The position numbers and the translations under genes were made by a program. Positions 17,238 through 25,400 of a stretch of 44,827 nucleotides of DNA are shown here, piece after piece. Source of the stretch: an uncultured Oscillospiraceae bacterium. Its GTDB lineage: Bacteria; Bacillota; Clostridia; Oscillospirales; Acutalibacteraceae. The notes beneath the pieces were generated by a model, which did not search any database, was not told where the DNA came from, and saw only the letters and a program-made list of their open reading frames with translations. Numbering within the stretch: the stretch's first letter is position 1; the number at the start of each line of letters is the position of its first letter. The stretch lies in contig UQVI01000001.1 of NCBI GenBank assembly GCA_900544515.1, positions 1-44,827 of the forward strand, read 5' to 3'.

Positions 17238-18131
17238 ATGAGAATACTTACATTTGACATTGGCGGAACAAATATTAAATATGCATTATGCAATGAAAAA
17301 TTTGTTCTCAGCGACAAGCATACTATCCCTACAGAAGCACAGAAGGGCGGTCAGGAGCTTGTATTGAAAATCCTATCCATAATCGAACAATATGATAATA
17401 TTGACAGAATAGGTATCTCAACTGCCGGTCAGGTTGACAGTGAAAACGGTATTGTTGTTTATTCAACAGATAACATACCTTATTACACAGGAATGATGGT
17501 AAAAAAAATAATCGAAAACAAAACTGGCATACCGACATTTGTTGAAAATGACGTAAACGCCTTTGCTATGGGTGAAGCAAGATTCGGAGCTGCTAAGGGA
17601 AAATCCGATTTTATGGCACTGACTTACGGAACAGGAATCGGAGGTGCACTATTCCTTGACAACAAACTTTATAAAGGAATGGGATCATCAGCCGGTGAAT
17701 TCGGACATATGATTACTCACGCAGGCGGAAAGCAGTGCACCTGCAAAGGTGAAGGCTGTTATGAATGCTATGCATCAACAAGAGCTTTGCTTGAAAGTGT
17801 AAATAAAAGGAACTCCACAAATCTTAACGCCTTCGAAATATTTGAAAAGGAAAACTTTACCAAGCCTGAAATCCGTTCCGTTATCGACCAGTGGATTGAT
17901 GAAATGATTATCGGCTTAATAAATATTATCTATATTTTCAATCCGCCTCTCATCGTTCTTGGCGGTGGTATTATGAACGAGGATTATGTTATAGATTTAA
18001 TTGACAGAAAAATTTATAACCTGATTATGGAAAATTTTAGAGATGTGAACATTGTGCGCTCGAAACTCGGCAGTGATGCCGCTTTGCTCGGCGTTGCATC
18101 GGAAGCATCAAAGCTTGAACATATCGGATAA
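17238..18131 (+). CDS. ROK-family sugar kinase (glucokinase-like)
   Basis: A 297-aa protein of the ROK family of sugar kinases and regulators. It lacks the N-terminal winged helix of ROK repressors, so it is probably an enzyme. The phosphate loop DIGGTNIKYA is at 7-16, the catalytic base is Asp105 in VENDVNAF, and the structural zinc ligands are His157, Cys167, Cys169 and Cys174 (HMITHAGGKQCTCKGEGC). Glucose, N-acetylglucosamine, N-acetylmannosamine and fructose are all possible substrates. It is transcribed alone and ends at a strong terminator. Confidence 0.85.
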   Translation: MRILTFDIGGTNIKYALCNEKFVLSDKHTIPTEAQKGGQELVLKILSIIEQYDNIDRIGISTAGQVDSENGIVVYSTDNIPYYTGMMVKKIIENKTGIPTFVENDVNAFAMGEARFGAAKGKSDFMALTYGTGIGGALFLDNKLYKGMGSSAGEFGHMITHAGGKQCTCKGEGCYECYASTRALLESVNKRNSTNLNAFEIFEKENFTKPEIRSVIDQWIDEMIIGLINIIYIFNPPLIVLGGGIMNEDYVIDLIDRKIYNLIMENFRDVNIVRSKLGSDAALLGVASEASKLEHIG

Positions 18132-18148
18132 ATATAAATGTATATGAT

Positions 18149-18187
18149 AAAGGAGACGATACGGTTTTATGCCCTATCGTCTCCTTT
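18149..18187 (+). terminator. Terminator after the ROK kinase gene
   Basis: A 13-bp perfect stem (18149-18161 with 18175-18187), whose right arm ends in TTT followed by CAATTT. Confidence 0.8.
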
Positions 18188-18198
18188 CAATTTACACT

Positions 18199-18478
18199 TT
18201 AGGCAATAGAGAGTAATCCGAACTCTGGTATAAATTGTCCTATTTGCCCTTATTCTGTGTTAAAAATACTCGGAATACAAAAAGTATTCCTGCGTTTTTG
18301 TGCCTTGATTAAGAACAAATAGGCACAATTTAAACTCGCAGACCCAAAATGTTTGAAGTAAAGATGAATTTTGATTTTTGAGATGGCAGCCTTGCTGACG
18401 CAAGGCAACAGCGAAAACTTCATAAATTCGCTTTAATTCTGCATTTTGGGCAGGTTTAGATTTCTCTCTATTGCCTAA
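18199..18478 (+). repeat. MITE-like palindromic element
   Basis: The 15-bp perfect terminal inverted repeats (18199-18213 and 18464-18478) continue imperfectly inward for roughly another 15 bp. The ends read TAGGCAATAGAGAG and CTCTCTATTGCCTA, so a TA could be the target duplication, as in IS630/Tc1-mariner-derived MITEs. Inside are nested stems: AAATTGT-CCTATTTG near 18232 with CAAATAGGCACAATTT near 18317, the perfect hairpin GGAATAC/GTATTCC, CCCAAAATG (18343-18351) with CATTTTGGG (18442-18450), and GCCTTGC-TGAC-GCAAGGC near 18388-18405. There is no open reading frame of note. It fills the gap between the ROK terminator and the phosphoesterase gene. Confidence 0.65.
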
Positions 18479-18499
18479 TGACTGAGAGGGGTAAACATT

Positions 18500-19762
18500 A
18501 TGTCAACTAAAACAAAAACAAAAAAAACACCAAAGCAGCGTTTTAAGATTTTTCTTAAGGTACTGCTTATTATCATTCTGGTTATCGCACTGCTTTGCGG
18601 TATTCTTGCATCTGTTTCAGCGGTTGGTCTGAAATCAAACAGTAATTTCATTGAGACCATTGAGACAGTCAGCTTTGACAATCAGCTTGAGCCGGTGCTG
18701 GATGATAACGGCTGTTATACCTTTACAACAGATGATCATTTTAAAGTGATTCAATTGACTGACGTACATATCGGTGGCGGATTCCTCAGTATAAAAAAGG
18801 ACTCAATGGCAATCAATGCCGTTGCAGCAATGATTACTGCAGAAAAGCCCGACCTTGTTGTTATCACAGGCGATATTGCATATCCTGTTCCATTCCAGGC
18901 AGGTACATTTAACAATAAAACAAGTGCAGAGCTTTTTGCTCAGCTTATGGAAAAGCTTGGTGTTTACTGGGTTCCTGTTTTCGGTAACCACGATACGGAG
19001 GCGTATTCCTATTATTCACGTGAAAAGATTTCAGAATTCTATTCACAGGAAAAGTTTTCTCACTGCCTGTTCCAGGCCGGTCCGGAAGATGTGGATGGTT
19101 ATGGTAACTCAATCATTAATGTGAAGAACACAAAGGGTGAAATTACCCAGAGCCTTGTTATGCTGGATTCCCATTCCTATGTTGATAATGATTATTTCGG
19201 AATTATGTGGAAGTATGATACCATTCATGAAAGTCAGGTGAAATGGTATGAAGATTCCCTCAATAAAATCAAGGCTGAGAACAATGATGTTATGCCGAAA
19301 TCACTTGCATTTTTCCATATTGCAATTCCTGAATACAAAACAGCTTGGGACGAATATAGGGCAAATGATTTTAACGATACAGAAAACGTAAAATATATCT
19401 ATGGTAAAGCTGGTGAAAAGGATTACTCTGTTTACACAAGTGAGTATAATTATGGCTTCTTCGATAAGGTTAAGGAGCTTGGCTCAACACAGGGTATGTT
19501 CTGCGGTCACGACCATCTGAACAATTTTTCAATTGATTATAAGGGTGTTCGCCTGACTTATGGCTATTCCATTGACTACCTTGCATATACCGGAATCATG
19601 AAGTTCGGCTTGCAGAGAGGCTGTACCGTAATTGACATTGCACCTGACGGCAGCTTTGAGTCACACCTTGAAAACTATTATCAGGATAAGTATCAGGCTG
19701 CAAAGGAAAAGGAGCAGGTTGATTTAGTAGGCAATTATCACAGCGAGCTTGATAATCAGTAA
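18500..19762 (+). CDS. Membrane-anchored calcineurin-like metallophosphoesterase
   Basis: A 420-aa phosphoesterase anchored by one N-terminal helix (about 17-42) after a Lys-rich cytoplasmic start, with the catalytic domain outside the membrane. The dinuclear metal motifs occur in order: QLTDVHIGGG (~88), GDIAYP (~124), GNHD (~162) and GHDHLNN (~336). These resemble the purple-acid-phosphatase-like phosphohydrolases. Substrate is unknown; nucleotides, phospholipid head groups or wall precursors are possible. The ribosome site is GAGAGGGG. The 5' end lies 21 bp past the MITE-like element, so the element probably forms part of its leader. Confidence 0.85.
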   Translation: MSTKTKTKKTPKQRFKIFLKVLLIIILVIALLCGILASVSAVGLKSNSNFIETIETVSFDNQLEPVLDDNGCYTFTTDDHFKVIQLTDVHIGGGFLSIKKDSMAINAVAAMITAEKPDLVVITGDIAYPVPFQAGTFNNKTSAELFAQLMEKLGVYWVPVFGNHDTEAYSYYSREKISEFYSQEKFSHCLFQAGPEDVDGYGNSIINVKNTKGEITQSLVMLDSHSYVDNDYFGIMWKYDTIHESQVKWYEDSLNKIKAENNDVMPKSLAFFHIAIPEYKTAWDEYRANDFNDTENVKYIYGKAGEKDYSVYTSEYNYGFFDKVKELGSTQGMFCGHDHLNNFSIDYKGVRLTYGYSIDYLAYTGIMKFGLQRGCTVIDIAPDGSFESHLENYYQDKYQAAKEKEQVDLVGNYHSELDNQ

Positions 19763-19769
19763 AAAACAG

Positions 19770-19797
19770 TTGACAAATCACACAAGAGGAATATAAT
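19770..19797 (+). promoter_or_regulatory. Promoter for the FMN riboswitch-ribU unit
   Basis: A consensus TTGACA (19770-19775) and TATAAT (19792-19797) are separated by 16 bases. The riboswitch starts about 35 bases downstream. Confidence 0.8.
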
Positions 19798-19830
19798 AGT
19801 TATTGCAGACGATAGTCTGACTAAAATATT

Positions 19831-19942
19831 TTCAGGGCGAGGTGTAATTCCTCACCGGCGGTTACAGTCCGCGACCCATAGCAATATGGCTGAATCGGTG
19901 AAATTCCGATACCGACGGTTAAAGTCCGGATGAGAGAAAATG
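19831..19942 (+). ncRNA. FMN riboswitch (RFN element)
   Basis: The conserved RFN core is easy to read: AGGGCGAGGTGTAATTCCTC, then ACCGGCGGTTACAGTCCGCG, a variable arm, then GAATCGGTGAAATTCCGATA, then CCGACGGTTAAAGTCCGGAT with the closing GAGAGAA. It senses flavin mononucleotide. With the terminator at 20004-20038 it should stop transcription of ribU when FMN is plentiful. Confidence 0.95.
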
Positions 19943-20003
19943 TTTGGCTGATGTTTTATATTTGTATATATTTATAAATTCAGCCTGTGGTCAAAGCATT
20001 TAC

Positions 20004-20038
20004 GCCCTGACGTTTTTCGCGTCAGGGCTTCTCTTTTT
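20004..20038 (+). terminator. Riboswitch-controlled terminator before ribU
   Basis: A 9-bp GC-rich stem GCCCTGACG/CGTCAGGGC (20004-20012 with 20020-20028) is followed by TTCTCTTTTT. It lies between the FMN aptamer and the ribU start. Confidence 0.85.
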
Positions 20039-20059
20039 GCCCAATTAAAAGGAGAAAAA

Positions 20060-20716
20060 ATGAAAAACAAAACAAACAGCAAAACAAAAATTCTGACCCT
20101 GACTGCAATGTTCTGTGCATTGGCATTTGCAATGACGGCAGTTATAAGGGTGCCTGTGGTACTGTTCCTTAAATACGACCCTAAGGATATTATCATAGCA
20201 CTGAGCGGCTTTATTCTCGGTCCGCTTTCTGCAGTTGTAGTCAGTGTTATAACGTCCGTAATTGAAATGGTTACCATAAGTGATACAGGTCCTATCGGAT
20301 GCATAATGAACATCATCTCAAGCTGCTCATTTGCTTTCACTGCTGCTCTTATTTATAAAAAGAAAAAAACACTTTCAGGTGCAGCAATCGGCTTGATTGC
20401 GGGCTGTATTGTTCAGGTTGTGATAATGCTTCTTTGGAATTACTGTATTACACCCCTTTATATGGGTTATCCGAGAGAGGCGGTTGCCGAATTGCTCTTG
20501 CCTGCATTTCTACCGTTTAATTTAATTAAAAGTTGTCTTAATGCGGCTTTTGCATTCTTGTTATACAAGCCGATTGTCGGTGCACTGCGCAAAACACATC
20601 TGATTCCTGAAAGCACATCAGAAAAAGCAAAGGCGAATATTCCTATGATTATTATTTCTGCCCTTGTGATTATCACCTGTGTTTTGGTTATTCTTTCAAT
20701 GAATGAAATTATATAA
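20060..20716 (+). CDS. ribU: Riboflavin ECF transporter S component RibU
   Basis: A 218-aa membrane protein that binds riboflavin and pairs with a shared ECF energizing module encoded elsewhere. About six hydrophobic segments are visible, with the family-like N-terminal pattern ALAFAMTAVIRVPVVLFLKY and DPKDIIIALSGFILGP, then IEMVTISDTGPIGCIMNIIS. The FMN riboswitch directly upstream supports riboflavin as the substrate. The C terminus ends in an extra hydrophobic helix. A hairpin at 20771-20810 may terminate it. Confidence 0.93.
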   Translation: MKNKTNSKTKILTLTAMFCALAFAMTAVIRVPVVLFLKYDPKDIIIALSGFILGPLSAVVVSVITSVIEMVTISDTGPIGCIMNIISSCSFAFTAALIYKKKKTLSGAAIGLIAGCIVQVVIMLLWNYCITPLYMGYPREAVAELLLPAFLPFNLIKSCLNAAFAFLLYKPIVGALRKTHLIPESTSEKAKANIPMIIISALVIITCVLVILSMNEII

Positions 20717-20744
20717 CCGAATTAAGGATGAAGTTTCAGAATAG

Positions 20745-20773
20745 TTGACACTTTTGGTATAATGGTTTAAAAT
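20745..20773 (+). promoter_or_regulatory. Promoter for the glycosyltransferase gene
   Basis: A consensus TTGACA (20745-20750) and TAAAAT (20768-20773) are separated by 17 bases. A TATAAT-like match at 20758-20763 is only seven bases from this -35 box and is unlikely to be used with it. Confidence 0.6.
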
Positions 20774-20810
20774 AGCTGATATAGCAATATTTGTTATATC
20801 GGCTATTTTT
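20771..20810 (+). terminator. Hairpin with T run between ribU and the glycosyltransferase gene
   Basis: A 13-bp stem with one G-U pair (20771-20783 with 20795-20807, 11-nt loop) ends in a five-T run. It can terminate ribU transcripts. It overlaps the -10 region of the next promoter, whose transcripts would begin inside the left arm and so largely escape it. Confidence 0.7.
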
Positions 20811-20834
20811 GTATATAAATTAGGATGTGAAAAA

Positions 20835-21785
20835 ATGAAGCTTTCATTTGTTGTTCCGTGTTATAATGAAGCAGATAATGTAAAACCATTTGCCGAAGAG
20901 ATATTCAGAAGTTTTCCAGTTACTGAGGATTATGAGATTATATTTGTGAACGACGGTAGTGCAGATAATACCTTTGAAAATTTAAAGGAAGTTAAAAAAA
21001 TCAGTCCCTGCAATATTAAAATCATTGATTTTTCAAGGAATTTCGGTAAAGAGTCTGCAATGTATGCAGGACTTCAGAATGCCTGCGGCGAGCTGGTTTC
21101 CATTATAGATGCTGATTTGCAGCAGGATCCTGCCATAGTTAAAAAAATGATTGAAATGCTTGACTCCAATCCGAATGTCGATTGCATTTGTGCCTGTCAG
21201 GAGGACAGGCATGAGGGTAAATTTACAACAGCGTGCAAAAACGCTTTTTACAAATTTGCTGATAAATTTACGGAAATTTCCTTTAAAAGTGGTGCGTCGG
21301 ATTTCAGAACATTCAGAAAAAGTGTTCGTGATGCTCTGCTTTCAATGGGTGAATTTCACCGTTTTTCAAAAGGGCTTTTCAGTTGGATCGGATTTAATAC
21401 CGTTTATATTCCGTATACTGCAAAGGAGCGTCAGGCAGGCAAAAGCAGTTTTAATTTTATCAAGCTGTTGAAGTATGCATTTGAGGGAATTATCGCGTTT
21501 TCAACCGCACCCCTTAAATTTGCATCTGTATTAGGATCATTTGCAACACTGTTTAGTCTTATATATGCAGTTATAACAATTATCAGGAAACTGGTCAGCC
21601 ACATTAATGTTGACGGCTTTACCCAGCTTGTTATTCTTATCACTTTTATCGGTGGTATTCAGCTGTTTACCATTGGAATTATTGGTGAATATCTTGCCCG
21701 CAATTATATTCAGACAAAGAACAGACCCATTTATATTGCAAAAGAAGTTATAAGTTATGAGGATAATTTGGATTTGAATCATTGA
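20835..21785 (+). CDS. Family 2 glycosyltransferase (polyprenol-phosphate sugar transferase, GtrB/DPM1-like)
   Basis: A 316-aa inverting glycosyltransferase that moves a sugar from a nucleotide donor onto undecaprenyl phosphate at the inner face of the membrane. The GT-A fold starts LSFVVPCYNEADNV, the metal motif is Asp92-Ala-Asp94 (SIIDADLQQDP), and RFSKGLFSWIGF and AGKSSF match the GtrB/DPMS group. Two C-terminal membrane helices (about 227-252 and 262-285) precede EYLARNYIQTKNRPIY, the usual family ending. Candidate roles are glycosylation of teichoic acid, lipoglycan or surface protein. The nearest genes give no specific substrate. Confidence 0.9.
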   Translation: MKLSFVVPCYNEADNVKPFAEEIFRSFPVTEDYEIIFVNDGSADNTFENLKEVKKISPCNIKIIDFSRNFGKESAMYAGLQNACGELVSIIDADLQQDPAIVKKMIEMLDSNPNVDCICACQEDRHEGKFTTACKNAFYKFADKFTEISFKSGASDFRTFRKSVRDALLSMGEFHRFSKGLFSWIGFNTVYIPYTAKERQAGKSSFNFIKLLKYAFEGIIAFSTAPLKFASVLGSFATLFSLIYAVITIIRKLVSHINVDGFTQLVILITFIGGIQLFTIGIIGEYLARNYIQTKNRPIYIAKEVISYEDNLDLNH

Positions 21786-21811
21786 TCTTTATTTCTGATT
21801 ATTTCTTTGTC

Positions 21812-21840
21812 TTGACAATGAAACAAAGCGGTGATAGAAT
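21812..21840 (+). promoter_or_regulatory. Promoter for the cobalamin riboswitch operon
   Basis: A consensus TTGACA (21812-21817) and TAGAAT (21835-21840) are separated by 17 bases, just upstream of the aptamer. Confidence 0.8.
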
Positions 21841-21861
21841 ATAAAAAAATTAAATACATCT

Positions 21862-22025
21862 GTTTTTCGGTGTTGCTCTTTGAAGCATTCAAGGGGAAGT
21901 TCGGTGAAAATCCGTCGCAACCGCCATTACCGTAATTTGGGATTCATATCTCACTAAGTCGGAATTCCTGCCGGAAAACAGGGTTAACCTGTATACACTT
22001 TTGGGTAAGGAAGAGTGCAACCGTT
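21862..22025 (+). ncRNA. Cobalamin riboswitch
   Basis: The conserved adenosylcobalamin-type core is present: GGGGAAGTTCGGTGAAAATC, CGTCGCAACCGCCATTACCG, TAATTTGG, and the B12-box-like AAGTCGGAATTCCTGCCGG. The 3' limit is approximate; ATGCAAC-type sequences at 22016-22021 and 22047-22052 can pair and may form the switching helix. It is followed by an intrinsic terminator, so B12 should repress the operon. Confidence 0.9.
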
Positions 22026-22087
22026 TTATGTAAGTACCGAAGGACAGTTGCATTCTTTTGGCTTTTTTGCTTGCAAAAAATTATGTT

Positions 22088-22122
22088 GCACATTTTTACA
22101 TTTTGTAGAAATGTGCTTTTTT
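22088..22122 (+). terminator. Riboswitch-controlled intrinsic terminator
   Basis: A 13-bp stem with one G-U pair (22088-22100 with 22104-22116, 3-nt loop) is followed by six T. It lies between the aptamer and the first start codon, at 22141. Confidence 0.92.
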
Positions 22123-22140
22123 ATTTGTGGGAGATAAAAA

Positions 22141-22410
22141 ATGAGCAGCAGAATTACAAGAGAAGATTGTATCCTTCTGATACAGCAAAAAACAAATGAA
22201 CTCGGACGTTTTCCTAAAAAGTCTGATTTTGATAATGAAACCGTAAGTATGATTAAATCATACTTCAAAGCCTGGCCGAGAGCGTTGGAAGCTGCCGGAA
22301 TTAAAGAGCCCAATTTTAAAAGAATTGAGCAAAAACGGGAGAAGAGACGCCGCGCTAAGGAAAATCAGATCAGGTACAGAAAAGCACATTCTAAGGAGGA
22401 AAATCAATAA
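22141..22410 (+). CDS. Small HNH_repeat-type (homing-endonuclease-associated repeat) protein
   Basis: An 89-aa basic protein. Residues about 5-55 match by pattern the short helical repeat found beside HNH and homing endonucleases: TREDCILLIQQKTNELGRFP, KKSDFDN, IKSYFKAWPRALEAAGIKEP. That repeat is thought to bind DNA; no HNH nuclease motif is present. The last 30 residues are strongly basic (KREKRRRAKENQIRYRK). The ribosome site is GGGAG. Its TAA stop overlaps the ATG of the surface-protein gene (TAATG). Being first in a B12-controlled operon, it might be a regulator, but nothing here proves that. Confidence 0.75.
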   Translation: MSSRITREDCILLIQQKTNELGRFPKKSDFDNETVSMIKSYFKAWPRALEAAGIKEPNFKRIEQKREKRRRAKENQIRYRKAHSKEENQ

Positions 22411-25400
22411 TGAAAAAAAGAGTATTATCATTCATACTGGCTGTGGTATTGATAACCTCAATACTGCCGGCGTTTCCTGCTCTGGCCGGTACAGCGTGGG
22501 ATGGCAGTTCAAAGTCAGAGCCGCAGCAGATTGACGGAGTATATCAAATCTCTGACAGTGCACAGCTTGCCTGGTTTGCTGAAAAATCAAAAACGCAGTC
22601 TGATATCAATGCCGTTTTGACAGATGATATTGATCTCGGCGGCAAGGAATGGACACCTATAGGTATGGCTGCAAGCGGATATGTAACTGAATCCTATTCA
22701 GGTACATTTGACGGTCAGGGTCATACCGTGTCAGGCTTGTATATAAATACAAGCAGTGCCTTTTATGGATTTTTTTATTGTGTTTACGGCGGAACAGTGA
22801 AAAACTTAAATGTAATCGGTGATGTTACCACGACTAAAAATACTGCAGGCGGTATTGTAGGAAAGCTTCAGGGGGGAACGGTTGAAAATTGTTCCTTTGA
22901 CGGCAGTGTTAAGGCAAACGGAAATTATGTTGGCGGAATAGTTGCTAATATTGTTACAAACAGCAAAGCCGCATCTGTAATTACCGGCTGCTGTAATTCA
23001 GGAGAGATAAGCGGTAAATATGCCGGAGGAATTCTTGGCTACACCACTGCAAAGGCAGATATAAACAATTGCTATAACACAGGTACAATTAATGGTACAA
23101 CACGCAGTGCCGGTATTTCAGGGCAGCAGACAGCAGGCGCAATAAGCTATTGCTATAATATCGGCAACAGTGCAAGCGGTATCAGTGGCTTCAGTAATGC
23201 TGCCATAACAAACTGCTATTATTTAAATGATGAAACAGCAGCTCCCGGCGGAACAGCCACAGGATATGAAAAGATTACAGATAAAGCAATTTTACTTGAG
23301 AATCTGAACGCAGGAGAAAGTAAGCTTTTTTGTGAGGATATCGGAAATAAAAACAATGGTTATCCTGTTCTGAACTGGCAAAATAAATTATCTCCTGAGG
23401 AAGAGGCTGAAGAACAGAGAAAAAGAGAAAATGCTGAGAAGGTAAAGCAGGCTGTTGAAGCACTTTCTTTGGAAGCACAGACAATAAAGGAAGAATGTAC
23501 ATTAAATCTTCCGTCACAAATCGGTGACTGTACAGTTGAATGGTCAAGTGATAATACCGATATCATTTCCGATGCCGGCATGGTCATTCTCCCTGAAAAA
23601 AATATCGTAACGGTCACACTCACTGCGACTGTTACCTGTGATACTGCAAGCGACAGCAAAAAATTCACCATAAATGTATGGTCAGAAAATATAGATGCAG
23701 ATTTGTATCTGCAGACTGTGCTTGATGCAATGCAGTGGAATTTTAAACAGCTTCAGCCTGTTTACGGTGAAGATACAAATATTATTTTTAAATTTCAGAA
23801 CCTTCTGAAGAGCAAGGGCTTTGACGGTGTAACGGTTAGTATCAAATCCACCTCTGATAAAAGTCTGATTTCTGAAAATGGAAAAATATATTATCCTGTT
23901 AATACAGATAACAGTTACGCAAATGGAAAGCAGGTGCAGGTACAGTTTAATCTGACTGTCGGTGATAAAACAGTTGTATATCCTGATTCGGATATCAATT
24001 CGTTGTTTATTCCCTGGAATACAAGCGATGTAAAAAAAGCGTTGGAAAGCTCTGCCGATACTGTATTAAATGAAAATGAAATCTGTAACGGCAATGGTTC
24101 ACTTGACTTCGTTTTGTCAGATTTGAATCTGCCCTCCTGCATAAGAGGTGATAAATATTCCTTTGCATGGATAACTTGGGAAAGCTCGGACAATACACAC
24201 CTTGCAATAAGCGACGAAAACCGACAGGGCAGTGCGGATGCCTTGTATAATCCATATGTGGGTAAGGTTTATCAGGACAGTCAGCAGCATACTGTTGTAC
24301 TGACAGCAACAATTACAAATCCTTCAACAGATGTTACAGTGAAAAGAGTGTTCGAGGTTACAGTCAATCCGCTGACTGATGAAGAGCTTAATCAGAGCCT
24401 TGATATGATGAAGAAAATTCTGAATTGTTACACTGCCGATAAGCTTGAAAACTTTGCGACAAAGAAAAAGCTGAATATAAATGCTGTTGACAGTGATATT
24501 CAGCTTGTTATTCCAAGCAGGGTTGTAACGGCAGATGAGCTGGAGGCACTGGACTATGGTAAATACTGGGATTACTGGAACTATAAATTTTCCGTCACAA
24601 GCTCAGATACAAGTGTAATTGAGATTAACAGCTTCAGAGCATATGTCTACAGACCACTGGGAGAGGATAGCTCTGCGGATAAAAACATAACGCTCACAGT
24701 GAAAATGGAGAGCAAGCAGAATCCGAATCTTTTTGTAACAAAGGATATTTCGGTTACGATCAAACACCTAAGTCGTGAGGATATCAATAATGCACTCGAT
24801 TTAATGGATCAGGCAAAGACAGGTTATGCTGCCGGTCTGCTTGGTAATAATACGGATTTATACAGTGTTATTGATGATTTAACTCCATATAAGGAAATTG
24901 TCTGGAATCATGATAAATCAGGTGTTGATTTTGTATACCGCCATTCCGACATAAAGGGCAGCGGAATCATTGTGGATGAACTGCCCGGCTGGGAGGAGCA
25001 GGAGGATTGGAGATTATTCCGCACCAGCAATAAGGATTTGGTTTCCAACGAGACACTGATTCTAAATCAGACACCTGACGAGGATACCTTTGTAAAAATC
25101 AACAGTGTGCTTACGGACGAAGCACTCGGTAAATACTATACGAAATTCTGCAATGACAAAAATTATGATGCAGAGGCACTGGCAAAGTTCAGACAGCTTT
25201 ATAAACAGCCTGTAAGTGCATATGTAATGGTTGTGGGTGCAGGCGGTTATACTGACAGCTTTGCAGCTATGCCTGAAACACTTAAGGCAGCTTCGTACAG
25301 TGCAAAATTATCTGCATTCAAAACGGAGCTGGATAAGCCTATCCGTGTAACCTTTACCCTTTTGGGACTTGACGGTGTGCCGATGATTTCCAAAACAACA

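Noticed and set aside
20745..20763. TTGACA followed by TATAAT as a promoter
   Set aside because: The spacing is seven bases. The same -35 box pairs at 17 bases with TAAAAT at 20768.
23275..24312. Minus-strand open frames of 90-103 codons inside the surface-protein gene
   Set aside because: The plus-strand gene is continuous with clear domains; these frames have no ribosome sites or recognisable product.
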